Below are positions 56,761-64,000 of a stretch of 64,000 bases of DNA, one piece after another. The DNA is from Saprospiraceae bacterium (GTDB taxonomy: Bacteria > Bacteroidota > Bacteroidia > Chitinophagales > Saprospiraceae): the NCBI GenBank assembly GCA_020630435.1, contig JAHDBJ010000019.1, positions 1 through 64,000 of the forward strand, written 5' to 3'. Under the pieces are notes generated by a model that was given only the letters and a program-made list of their open reading frames with translations, ran no database searches and had not been told where the DNA came from. The translations under genes and the position numbers were made by a program. Positions within the stretch are counted from its first letter, which is position 1; every line of letters starts with the position of its first letter.

Positions 56761-56883
56761 CTAATCTTCTAATCTCCTCTTCATATATTTATAAAGAGTC
56801 CAAAGAAACTTCAAGATAAAGAATATTATTATTAACCAAACAACTGCTAAGACAAGATTGAGGATAACTTGATAATTAGTCAT
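56761..56883 (-). CDS. Tiny membrane protein (40 residues)
   Basis: A 40-codon ORF from ATG at 56883, reading MTNYQVILNLVLAVVWLIII followed by a further hydrophobic stretch and a basic tail (KYMKRRLED). One membrane segment with positive residues after it. It resembles the 36-residue ORF at 55910 in size and layout and follows lipoprotein copy B as that one follows copy A. The rest of the 655 bp gap between the lipoprotein copies holds only the broken gene, a hairpin and the decayed ORF below. No family recognised. Confidence 0.45.
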   Translation of the reverse strand: MTNYQVILNLVLAVVWLIIIFFILKFLWTLYKYMKRRLED

Positions 56884-56969
56884 AAAACATCTTTTTATCT
56901 TACTATAATATTTACTGAATTAAATCTTTGGTAGCCTAGTAAGACGTCTTAAAAATAATGGAAAAAAGC

Positions 56970-57068
56970 AAAAAGAATAATATTAATTGTTGTTACTAGT
57001 ATAAGTGTCCTCCTTACTTACAAAAAAAGTCCTCTTTATCTTTTTCTAGGTAAAAATTGAAATTCCAT
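56970..57068 (-). pseudogene. Decayed copy of the 36-residue membrane ORF
   Basis: After lipoprotein copy B the sequence starts like the ORF at 55910 (MEFQ), then breaks into LPRKR and stop. The interrupting stretch (about 57012-57048) resembles the end of the broken lipoprotein gene at 56436-56475. Similarity to the 36-residue ORF returns at 56973-57010 (attaattgttgttactagta against attaattgtcgttgctaata) but with stops. This looks like recombination between duplicated modules. Confidence 0.45.
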
Positions 57069-57432
57069 GATTTATAGTTCAGGTAAAAGATATACTTTAG
57101 TTGTATCATCTACTATTTCATAATTCAACTCCAATAATTCATTAACCGAGTACGTTCTAACTAATACATTACCTTTAAAAATTTCAATTCTCTTATCTCG
57201 ATCTGCATCAGATTCCTTAATTTTAAACATCCCAAACAAATAACTTGTACCATGTAATTCTGGTTCTATATCTAATTTGAAAATCCCACTACTTTCTTCT
57301 AGGAAAGTTTGACCGTTTCCCCTTATATTAAAATAAACTTCATCATAATTACTAGATAGGGGTTTAAGAAGGATTGTATGGTGACCACTATAACCATGCG
57401 TATTGATACAACTCGTATAACATAAACAAATA
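57057..57432. repeat. Direct repeat copy B (376 bp)
   Basis: Partner of 56009-56384 at an offset of 1048 bp, with two differences by eye. It covers lipoprotein copy B apart from its first eleven codons and runs into the decayed membrane ORF. Confidence 0.85.
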
Positions 57433-57464
57433 AAAATTAAAATAATAGCGTTTTTCATGGACAT
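57072..57464 (-). CDS. Small lipoprotein, copy B, coupled to a metallopeptidase
   Basis: A 130-residue lipoprotein with signal peptide MSMKNAIILIFICLCYTSC and probable lipidated Cys19. The mature part differs from copy A by one residue near the end (PEL instead of LEL). The start overlaps the last 10 nt of the metallopeptidase-lipoprotein gene (ATGTCCATGA), so the two are translated together. Such tight coupling suggests a partner of the peptidase: inhibitor, immunity protein or stabilising subunit. No known family recognised, so the role is inference. Confidence 0.75.
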   Translation of the reverse strand: MSMKNAIILIFICLCYTSCINTHGYSGHHTILLKPLSSNYDEVYFNIRGNGQTFLEESSGIFKLDIEPELHGTSYLFGMFKIKESDADRDKRIEIFKGNVLVRTYSVNELLELNYEIVDDTTKVYLLPEL

Positions 57465-59182
57465 AGAGTTTTTGCTAGTTCTGAAAAAGAATCTGCATTT
57501 GTAAGTTGTTGAATTGTATTTAGTTGACTATATCCTGCTTCCCAATCATAGGCCCAATCACCAGCTATATAATTTAAATGAAAAGACTCATGGATTATTG
57601 TACCTGCTTGTTCACGACTTGAAGAATTGAAAAAAGCTGGATCACATAATCTAATTTTTGTAAAATGAATAGCAGGATAAGACCAAGCAATAGTAGATGA
57701 ACTACAGAATCCTTCACCATTTAGCTCAGTTTTATATCCTTGATTATAGAGGTGCCAACCTACATAATCAAACATCAAAGATAAATAATCTGCTAAAGCT
57801 TGATTGCATGTACCACCATAATTGGTTTTTAATGCATTAGAAACAAAAAAAGTTGGTGATAATTCATTATAATCTTTCAATAGATTTGATGTACACTTGA
57901 TCATATCTAATGCTTCTTGATGAGCATCATTCAATATTTCTTTTTGATATTGAGAGCAATTTTCACATGTAGCTATTCCATTTTCAGTCTCTCCTCTATA
58001 CATATCTACTATCTCGTCAAAAGATAAATTAAGTTGTGGTACTATTGCTGATACTTCACCATAAAAAAGATCTACTGCTAAACTAGCTGCCCCATCACTT
58101 CCAATCTCAGGTAATTGATTGTAAAATGCAGAAAAGTTCTGACAAAGCCAAATATAATCTTTTACATCAGCGACTGCCTCTGAAGATGAGGTGGCTGAAT
58201 CTAGATAATTGTCAATCATAGGAAACGCTTCATCCAAATTATCAATCATCCAGTCAATCTCACTTGCATCAAATGCTGGATAAAAACTTCCCAAAGCGAT
58301 TTGTACTGTTTCCTCTGGTGATAAAGAAGGACTTGTGCTTCCAGAACTACCTCCAGTACTTGAACCATTATTATCTCCATAAGCTGTTCCTGAATGTGGA
58401 TCTGTGTAACCTCCGCCATTTGGCCAAGAACTACCACCACTTGGACTAGGAAAATAATAACAATCTGAAGAAACTGTTACCCATGTACAACTTTGAGAAT
58501 CATCTAGAGTCGTCCGTGCTTGTAACAGACATTCTTGTTGGTCAACACACACCTCATTTATCGTTTTTCGACCAATTACCCCATCTTCTGATATACTCAA
58601 ATTTATAGGTGGAGGGGTATCTTCTGAAAAAACATGAATATTAAAATGATCCTCATAAACTTGTTTGAGTTTTCGGTCATCCAATACGCCTTCAAAATGA
58701 TTTTCTGACCAATTTAAGAACAGCCTCCATCGATCTCCCTTTTGACGTAAACCAAATAAAACTGCTCGAATACTGGTATCATCTAATTTTGAATAGGGAA
58801 CTAAAACAACATCTCCATATTCTCCCTCAAATCCTTTTCCATGATCCCATATTGGATAACCTATTGTACCCATATGGTATTCCAAATCTTCTTGTGGGGT
58901 ATTGAAGGCAAGTGTAACTTGTCGAACATCCTCCACTAAATGTACATCAGGATCAATCGGTTTTTCAAAAACATTAGGATTATTGTCTGAAACATACGAC
59001 CATCCAAAAAATTTCTCTTGTAATAATTCATATTCCGTTTTTTCTGGTAGGATGGGTTCAGTATCTTTGTCTTTCTCACAGGCTGTTACTACGAACAAGA
59101 GCATACACAGTACTGAAAATAATTTTAGTTGACCCAATGATGGTCTTTTTACAAATGTTAATTGGTTTTTTACTAAAAACAT
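57455..59182 (-). CDS. Lipoprotein with aspzincin-like (M35) metallopeptidase domain
   Basis: A 575-residue lipoprotein. The signal peptide ends LLFVVTAC with lipidated Cys35. Residues 40-240 form an uncharacterised domain; a Gly/Ser-rich linker lies at about 245-290. Near the C-terminus stands H531-E-S-F-H535, the zinc-binding HExxH, followed by AGDWAYDWEAGY, which can be aligned to the GTxDxxYG motif of lysine-specific M35 enzymes with D542 as third ligand and Y545. NADSFSELAK further supports this family. The spacing H535-D542 is shorter than in known Lys-N enzymes, so activity needs proof. Cysteines are frequent in the mature part, suggesting disulfides. The stop overlaps the small lipoprotein gene. 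Confidence 0.78.
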   Translation of the reverse strand: MFLVKNQLTFVKRPSLGQLKLFSVLCMLLFVVTACEKDKDTEPILPEKTEYELLQEKFFGWSYVSDNNPNVFEKPIDPDVHLVEDVRQVTLAFNTPQEDLEYHMGTIGYPIWDHGKGFEGEYGDVVLVPYSKLDDTSIRAVLFGLRQKGDRWRLFLNWSENHFEGVLDDRKLKQVYEDHFNIHVFSEDTPPPINLSISEDGVIGRKTINEVCVDQQECLLQARTTLDDSQSCTWVTVSSDCYYFPSPSGGSSWPNGGGYTDPHSGTAYGDNNGSSTGGSSGSTSPSLSPEETVQIALGSFYPAFDASEIDWMIDNLDEAFPMIDNYLDSATSSSEAVADVKDYIWLCQNFSAFYNQLPEIGSDGAASLAVDLFYGEVSAIVPQLNLSFDEIVDMYRGETENGIATCENCSQYQKEILNDAHQEALDMIKCTSNLLKDYNELSPTFFVSNALKTNYGGTCNQALADYLSLMFDYVGWHLYNQGYKTELNGEGFCSSSTIAWSYPAIHFTKIRLCDPAFFNSSSREQAGTIIHESFHLNYIAGDWAYDWEAGYSQLNTIQQLTNADSFSELAKTLCP

Positions 59183-59241
59183 AATTAAATTAGGTTTTGT
59201 ATGATATGTGGATATATCAAATAATTAATAAATAAATTTTA

Positions 59242-59249
59242 CAAAGGTA
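59242..59249 (-). promoter_or_regulatory. Candidate promoter of the metallopeptidase gene
   Basis: On the - strand TACCTTTG matches the TAnnTTTG -7 box, and ATTG stands about 20 nt upstream (59270-59273) as a weak -33 element. The box is 60 bp before the ATG at 59182, a usual leader length. No binding site for a regulator is obvious. Confidence 0.45.
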
Positions 59250-59402
59250 GTATTTTTATTATTTTTAAACAATTTTATTACAAAAAACTACTCTAGATAT
59301 AAGTCTATCCATTTAGTCTACAAAATGTAATCACCCCATTGCATTTTTTTCAAAAAATTTCTTTAGTTCGTATCATTTTTATCTACTTCTCATTACTTAT
59401 AC

Positions 59403-59410
59403 TACTTTTG
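59403..59410 (+). promoter_or_regulatory. Candidate promoter of the STELLO-like gene
   Basis: TACTTTTG matches the Bacteroidota -7 consensus, 37 bp before the ATG at 59448. No clear TTTG is seen at -33. The divergent 265 bp region 59183-59447 contains no ORF. Confidence 0.4.
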
Positions 59411-59447
59411 TGTAAACAAAACATTAAAAAACTATCTTGACACATTT

Positions 59448-60446
59448 ATGGCATTTCAAAATACAGCTCTAGTTATCACTTCTATCGCTCCACCCAATAC
59501 TGTCTTACAGGGTTATGCAGCGGCTTGTTCCAAACAGGGCATTCATTTCATTGTGATTGGAGATACTAAATCTCCTAGTGATTTTAAATTGGATGGTTGT
59601 CATTTTTTCAGCATCGAGCAGCAGTTAAAAATGTCTTTTCAAACAGCACAAATTACACCCACTAAACATTATGCCCGAAAAAATATTGGTTATCTAGAAG
59701 CCATTCAAAATGGGGCTACTACAATTATAGAAACAGATGATGATAATCTTCCTTATGCTTCTTTTTGGGAACAACGGAAAAAGACTTGGGAGGTTGACTT
59801 TATAGAACAAAAGGGTTGGCTCAATATCTATAATTTATTTACCCCAAAGAAGATTTGGCCTAGAGGTTATCCTTTAGAATTCATTCATCAAATTGCTACT
59901 GAAAGTGGAAGCCCCAAAACGATTGATTGTCCGATTCAAGCAGGATTAGCCAATCAAGAACCTGATGTGGATGCTGTTTATCGACTAGTTATTGGAGAGG
60001 AAGTTACGTTTGAAGATAGAGCACCCATCGTACTAGGAAAACATACTTGGTGTCCATTCAATAGTCAAAACACCACTTGGTTTAAAGAAGCATTCCCTTT
60101 ATTATATCTTCCTGCTACTTGTAGTATGCGTATGACTGATATTGTTCGAGGTTTTGTAGCACAACGTATTGCTTGGGCAAATGACTGGTATATCCAATTT
60201 CATAAAGCTACAGTCTATCAAGAACGGAATGAACATAACCTCATACACGATTTTAAAGGAGAAATTTCGGGTTATCTGAATAATGATAAAATTGTGAAGG
60301 CACTCTCCGAACTAGAACTTATTCCGAATGACTGTTTTACGAATTTAGATCGTTGTTATCAATGTTTAGTGGAACTAGAAATTGTTACTATTGAAGAATT
60401 AGACATTTTAAAGGCTTGGAAAAATGATCTCAACTCCATCATCTAA
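59448..60446 (+). CDS. STELLO/DUF288-like glycosyltransferase family protein
   Basis: A 332-residue cytoplasmic protein resembling the STELLO (DUF288) family. VITSIAPPNTVLQGYAAAC at the N-terminus, HYARKNIGYLEAIQNGA and IIETDDDNLPY (with a DDD metal-type motif) are the key features, and KHTWCPFNSQNTTWFKEAFP and LYLPATCSMRMTDIVRGFVA follow. STELLO proteins are best known from plants, where they support cellulose synthase assembly; bacterial members are largely uncharacterised. The gene opens a + operon with a membrane GT-C protein (overlap 23 nt) and a flippase, so it probably acts in surface-glycan synthesis. Confidence 0.75.
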   Translation: MAFQNTALVITSIAPPNTVLQGYAAACSKQGIHFIVIGDTKSPSDFKLDGCHFFSIEQQLKMSFQTAQITPTKHYARKNIGYLEAIQNGATTIIETDDDNLPYASFWEQRKKTWEVDFIEQKGWLNIYNLFTPKKIWPRGYPLEFIHQIATESGSPKTIDCPIQAGLANQEPDVDAVYRLVIGEEVTFEDRAPIVLGKHTWCPFNSQNTTWFKEAFPLLYLPATCSMRMTDIVRGFVAQRIAWANDWYIQFHKATVYQERNEHNLIHDFKGEISGYLNNDKIVKALSELELIPNDCFTNLDRCYQCLVELEIVTIEELDILKAWKNDLNSII

Positions 60447-62082
60447 GACTCAATTTTTTTGGTCTTGTATTATCATCGTCTTTGCATCGATTATTTATCT
60501 TATTGGTGTAAATAATTACATCAAAATATATTTTGATGATGCTTATATGTTTATTCGATATGCCAAAAATTTTATTGCTGGGCATGGTATGGCTTGGAAT
60601 GCGGGTGAGGAAATCGTTTATGGAAATACCAGTCTCCTCCAGTTCTTCTACATAACATTTTTACGTTGGATTTTGCCTTTTTCAGATGGAACTGTCCTAG
60701 CTATTGCCTCTGGTACAATGGGGTATTTGTCTATTGCCTTGATTGTTTATACTTGTATAAAATTTAGTACTTCTGATCTTTTAAAGAAACAATATTTACA
60801 TTATTTCATAGGATTATTGGTATTTAGCTTGATGACTCGGAATTATATCTATATTGCATCTACTGGTATGGAGACTATGACTGGGATATTTACCAATATT
60901 GCTTTGATCTATTTTACACTTCAATTTGTAAAACAACAAAAATGGTTCACCTTTGCCTTTGTTGTTTTATTGAGTTATTTGACAACTTTAGCACGTCCTG
61001 ATAGTATTTTTTATGCTTGTCTTTTTCCTAGTATTACCTTTTTAACCCAGTTTAATTCAAAAGATAGAATTAAGTATTTTCTAATTTTTGGCACACTGTT
61101 TACCATACTCTTTTTTACAGATTTAGGCGTCAAATATTATTTCTTTAATGATATTTTCCCCCTTTCTTTTTATGTAAAAAAATATAGCTTTTTTGATGGC
61201 TTTTTAGATTATCCGATATGGAGTCCCATCAAATTTATGTTTGACTACTTTATCCTAGCCCTCCCTTTTTTCTTATTGGGTATCTTGATGTTTTCTAGAC
61301 GTTGTTCCATCATTTGGGGCTTCTTAATTCCCTTCACGATAACAATGGCTTATTTCCTTACGGTTAATCAATTGATGGGATTGTGGTCACGATTTTACTT
61401 GCCATCTCTTCCTTTTTTGGCAGTTGGAGCAGTTCTTTCACTTAATCATTTTCTAGAACAAAAAGCACTTGATTATAAAACTTATTTTCTTTCCTTTTTT
61501 AGAGTTGCTGCATTTTTACTTTTCTTTTTCTGTATTGCTACTGCTGATATTTTAATTATAAAATACGAACTCTTCTTTATGCCTAAAGTGACCGTTTATG
61601 AAAGTGATGTAAAATATGAAACTACTAGTACTGAAAAATTACCCAAATTGGCTTGGGATACCATAATGAACAATATAACAGTACTAGCCCAAAAAGCACC
61701 CAAAGGTTTAAAAATCGCTACGACTGATCATGGTTATTTTGGAGCTGCTGCTACTCATATAAATATTATAGACATGGCTGGTCTCCATGATAAACATACT
61801 GCCTATAATGGTTTTTCAGATACCTATTTAATGGATAAAAAACCCGATATAATATTCCCTTTTACCAGTTATACATTGATGAATAAGCAATTATTTGAGA
61901 ACGAAGATTTTATAACAAATTATGACTTTTATCCTAGTGCTTTCTGGTATGGGTTAGCTATTCGAAAAGACTCTCCCCATTTAGAAAAAATACGTCCCCT
62001 CATACAAAAAACATGGCAACGACTTTATCCCAACCATCCTATGAATTTATACAAAGGAATACCTGAAAAAACTGAAGAATAA
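60424..62082 (+). CDS. GT-C superfamily membrane protein
   Basis: A 552-residue polytopic membrane protein with about 10-12 hydrophobic segments. The first extracytoplasmic loop has FDDAYMFIRYAKNF, AGHGMAWNAGEE and GNTSLLQFFYI, a pattern shared with AftB/ArnT-type enzymes that use polyprenyl-phosphate sugars, with the double Asp as catalytic candidate. The C-terminal soluble domain contains ATTDHGYFGAAATHINIIDM. It differs from the three GT-C paralogs at 43170-55150. It overlaps the STELLO-like gene by 23 nt and precedes the flippase by 17 bp. Confidence 0.8.
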   Translation: MISTPSSKTQFFWSCIIIVFASIIYLIGVNNYIKIYFDDAYMFIRYAKNFIAGHGMAWNAGEEIVYGNTSLLQFFYITFLRWILPFSDGTVLAIASGTMGYLSIALIVYTCIKFSTSDLLKKQYLHYFIGLLVFSLMTRNYIYIASTGMETMTGIFTNIALIYFTLQFVKQQKWFTFAFVVLLSYLTTLARPDSIFYACLFPSITFLTQFNSKDRIKYFLIFGTLFTILFFTDLGVKYYFFNDIFPLSFYVKKYSFFDGFLDYPIWSPIKFMFDYFILALPFFLLGILMFSRRCSIIWGFLIPFTITMAYFLTVNQLMGLWSRFYLPSLPFLAVGAVLSLNHFLEQKALDYKTYFLSFFRVAAFLLFFFCIATADILIIKYELFFMPKVTVYESDVKYETTSTEKLPKLAWDTIMNNITVLAQKAPKGLKIATTDHGYFGAAATHINIIDMAGLHDKHTAYNGFSDTYLMDKKPDIIFPFTSYTLMNKQLFENEDFITNYDFYPSAFWYGLAIRKDSPHLEKIRPLIQKTWQRLYPNHPMNLYKGIPEKTEE

Positions 62083-62099
62083 CCTCTTGATGGTCATGT

Positions 62100-63416
62100 A
62101 TGAATATTCGTAAAAAAATACTTAATCAGCTCAAGGATAGACCTATCCTACAAAAAACAATAACTAATTTGTTGTGGTTATTTAGTGAAAAAATATTACG
62201 ACTAGTGGTCGGTTTCTTTGTGAGTGTTTGGGTTTCTCGATACTTAGGACCAAGTGATTTCGGGATATTTAGTTATGCCCTAGCCTTTGCTACTATTTTT
62301 GCCGCTATTGGCTCTTTAGGACTTGACCAAATTATTATTAAAGAGTTTGTCAAACAACCCCAAAAAGCAGAACAGATCTTGGGAACTTCTTTCAGATTAC
62401 TCTCCATAGCAAGTTGTGTTACTTATGGATTTTTATTGATAAGTATTTTTTATTTTCAATGGGATGATAAACTCACATTGATAATGACTTCCATTATAGG
62501 CTCTTCTATTTTTTTTAATATTCTTAATGTTATACGATGTTTTTTCGAATCAAGAATAGAAGCAAAATATAATGTCTGGGTTTCGAATGCGGCTCTCGCC
62601 ATTATCGCATCTATAAAAGTTGTTAGCATTCTTCTAGAAGCTCCTCTCCTTGTTTTTGGAATTATTTATGCCTTTGAATGTTTCCTTTTTGCGCTTGGTT
62701 ATTTTATCATGTATTCTATAAAAATAGGGAAGGTTAAAAAATGGGCTTTTAATAAGAAGTTATCAAAAGATATTTTACGAAGTAGTTTGCCTATGATGTT
62801 TTCAATCATACTATCTACTATATATCTAAAAATTGATCAGATTATGATCAGTGAATATGTCAATGATAAAGAAGTAGGTTTATATGCTGTGGCTGTTACC
62901 CTAACTCAAATATGGTTTTTTATTCCTACGATTATATACAATTCAATATTTCCTTCTTTATTAAAGACAAAAGAAAATAATGAAGCACTTTATTATAAGA
63001 GGTTGCAAAATTTGTTTAACATAATGACAATTATAGGCTATATTTTAGCTATCCCCATCTCAATCTATGCTTCTTTTCTTATTACGACTATTTATGGCAT
63101 TCCATATGCTGCTGCTGCTCCTATGTTTGGTGTACTAATTTGGGTTTTACCATTAGTTAATTTAAGTACATCTCGATTGGTTCATATCCATACCATGAAC
63201 TTAGAAAAAACCTTCCTCTATATTACATTGATGAGTTGTATCATAAATATTGTCTTGAACCTCATTTTTATTCCTTTATGGGGAGGTTTAGGAGCTGCCA
63301 TAGCGACTTTTGGCACTCATCTGTTTTCTGCTTATCTTAGTAATTTACTCTTTAAACCTTTGAGAAAAATTTCTTGGTTAATGACAAAAGCAATCATTTT
63401 TCCTAAATTTTTATAA
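62100..63416 (+). CDS. Oligosaccharide flippase (MOP superfamily, second Wzx)
   Basis: A 438-residue membrane protein with about 12-14 hydrophobic segments. SEKILRLVVGFFVSVWVSRY, YLGPSDFGIFSYALAFATIF and LGLDQIIIKEFVKQPQKA at the N-terminus are the classical polysaccharide flippase pattern, distinct from the WzxC-like protein at 9994. A second flippase suggests a second lipid-linked glycan made by the neighbouring genes. Its stop overlaps the next glycosyltransferase by one base (TAATG). Confidence 0.88.
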   Translation: MNIRKKILNQLKDRPILQKTITNLLWLFSEKILRLVVGFFVSVWVSRYLGPSDFGIFSYALAFATIFAAIGSLGLDQIIIKEFVKQPQKAEQILGTSFRLLSIASCVTYGFLLISIFYFQWDDKLTLIMTSIIGSSIFFNILNVIRCFFESRIEAKYNVWVSNAALAIIASIKVVSILLEAPLLVFGIIYAFECFLFALGYFIMYSIKIGKVKKWAFNKKLSKDILRSSLPMMFSIILSTIYLKIDQIMISEYVNDKEVGLYAVAVTLTQIWFFIPTIIYNSIFPSLLKTKENNEALYYKRLQNLFNIMTIIGYILAIPISIYASFLITTIYGIPYAAAAPMFGVLIWVLPLVNLSTSRLVHIHTMNLEKTFLYITLMSCIINIVLNLIFIPLWGGLGAAIATFGTHLFSAYLSNLLFKPLRKISWLMTKAIIFPKFL

Positions 63417-64000
63417 TGCAAATTACAGTAGGTATTCCAACATATAATCGAACCAAATACTGGATTCAAACTACTCAACAAATTTTGGATGCTCAACACT
63501 CTACTGTTTGTGAAATCTTTATTGTTGATCAAACCCCTAATATAAATATCTCTAGTACTGAATCTCTTTTGATACAAAAAATACAACAACATCCTCTTGT
63601 TAATTATATAAAAAAAAATGAACCTAGTTCAGGTGCTGCTAGAAACCATATTATAAAATATGCAAAAGGTGAAATTATATTATTTCTAGATGATGATGTA
63701 TTATTAGCTCCTAATTTCATTGAGGAACATTATAAAATATATACAACATCAACAATGAAAATTATAGCTGTGGCAGGACTTATTTTTCATAGAACAGTCA
63801 CCCTAGATATTCATCCCGATAATATCAATTTTTCGAACTATAAAAAATATACTCATCCACATGATAATGAAAAAGCCTATACTGAAAATTGGAAAAAATG
63901 CCTAGTAGGTGCTAATTTTAGTGTATTAAAATCTCATGCTATTTTTGCAGGTGGTTTTGATGAAAATTATATTCCTCCTGCTTTATTAGAAGAAGATGAT
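63416..64000 (+). CDS. Family 2 glycosyltransferase, cut by the window end
   Basis: An open frame from ATG at 63416 to the last base, 195 codons, with no stop. The N-terminus reads MQITVGIPTYNRTKYWIQTT, then IFIVDQTPN, SGAARNHIIKYAKG and IILFLDDDVLLAPNF, typical of GT2 enzymes: nucleotide-binding region, SxGxxxARN loop and DDD metal site. It ends at GGFDENYIPPALLEEDD, the region where the catalytic base is expected, so the C-terminal part is missing. It belongs to the operon starting at 59448. Confidence 0.85.
   Translation, partial: MQITVGIPTYNRTKYWIQTTQQILDAQHSTVCEIFIVDQTPNINISSTESLLIQKIQQHPLVNYIKKNEPSSGAARNHIIKYAKGEIILFLDDDVLLAPNFIEEHYKIYTTSTMKIIAVAGLIFHRTVTLDIHPDNINFSNYKKYTHPHDNEKAYTENWKKCLVGANFSVLKSHAIFAGGFDENYIPPALLEEDD

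Noticed and set aside
1-64000. tRNA, rRNA, CRISPR arrays, transposases or integrases
   Set aside because: None was seen by reading: no regularly spaced repeats with spacers, no recognisable RNA gene sequence and no recombinase motifs. A covariance-model scan was not possible.

Overview
The window is a long, AT-rich surface-glycan biosynthesis locus from a member of the Bacteroidota. Three things point there: a gingipain-family (C25) type IX secretion sortase-like protein with a C-terminal sorting-type domain; several lipoprotein signal peptides; and candidate TAnnTTTG promoter boxes with few recognisable Shine-Dalgarno sequences. A marine Saprospirales- or Cytophagales-type organism would fit, but the genus cannot be fixed from sequence alone. 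No rRNA, tRNA, CRISPR array, transposase or integrase gene was seen.

Region 1 (1-42175, all on +) is an almost unbroken series of glycan genes, many overlapping by 1-14 nt. It holds: rmlA; sulfate activation (cysD, cysN); a nonulosonic acid block (neuB, neuC, neuA) interrupted by an SGNH/MBOAT O-acylation pair; a Wzx-type flippase, a Wzy-type polymerase and many glycosyltransferases; three sulfotransferase-like genes; a CDP-paratose-2-epimerase-like SDR; a beta-helix lipoprotein; wecB, a bi-domain oxidoreductase, a heparinase II/III-like protein and a WbuB-like transferase; an acyl carrier protein, reductase, ligase and acyltransferase cassette leading into an aminotransferase, a UDP-GlcNAc 4,6-dehydratase and a PglC-type phosphoglycosyl transferase; and a GDP-fucose block (PMI cupin, gmd, fcl, manC) with more transferases, a PhyH-type dioxygenase and a WcaF-like acetyltransferase. 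Together these suggest a sulfated, acylated, fucose- and nonulosonate-containing polysaccharide built by a Wzx/Wzy-type route. Export genes (wza, wzc) and an APS kinase (cysC) are not in the window.

Region 2 (42172-55890) holds GT-C membrane glycosyltransferases of one recognisable type: two tandem paralogs on - and one on +. With them are a CgeB-like transferase, a fucosyltransferase-like protein, a DPM1-like polyprenyl-phosphate glycosyltransferase and the 1672-residue PorU2-like protein, whose gene ends at a clear intrinsic terminator.

Region 3 (55891-59447, -) is a small accessory island. A lipoprotein with an aspzincin-like metallopeptidase domain overlaps the start of a small lipoprotein gene. 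That lipoprotein is duplicated 1048 bp away with a nearly identical body but a different signal-peptide start. Around the copies are two tiny membrane-protein ORFs, a decayed copy of one of them and a frameshifted lipoprotein gene. It looks like an enzyme with a partner or immunity module plus recombining orphan copies, and is the least explained part of the window.

Region 4 (59448-64000, +) returns to glycan genes: a STELLO/DUF288-like protein, a GT-C membrane protein, a second flippase, and a GT2 glycosyltransferase cut off by the window end.
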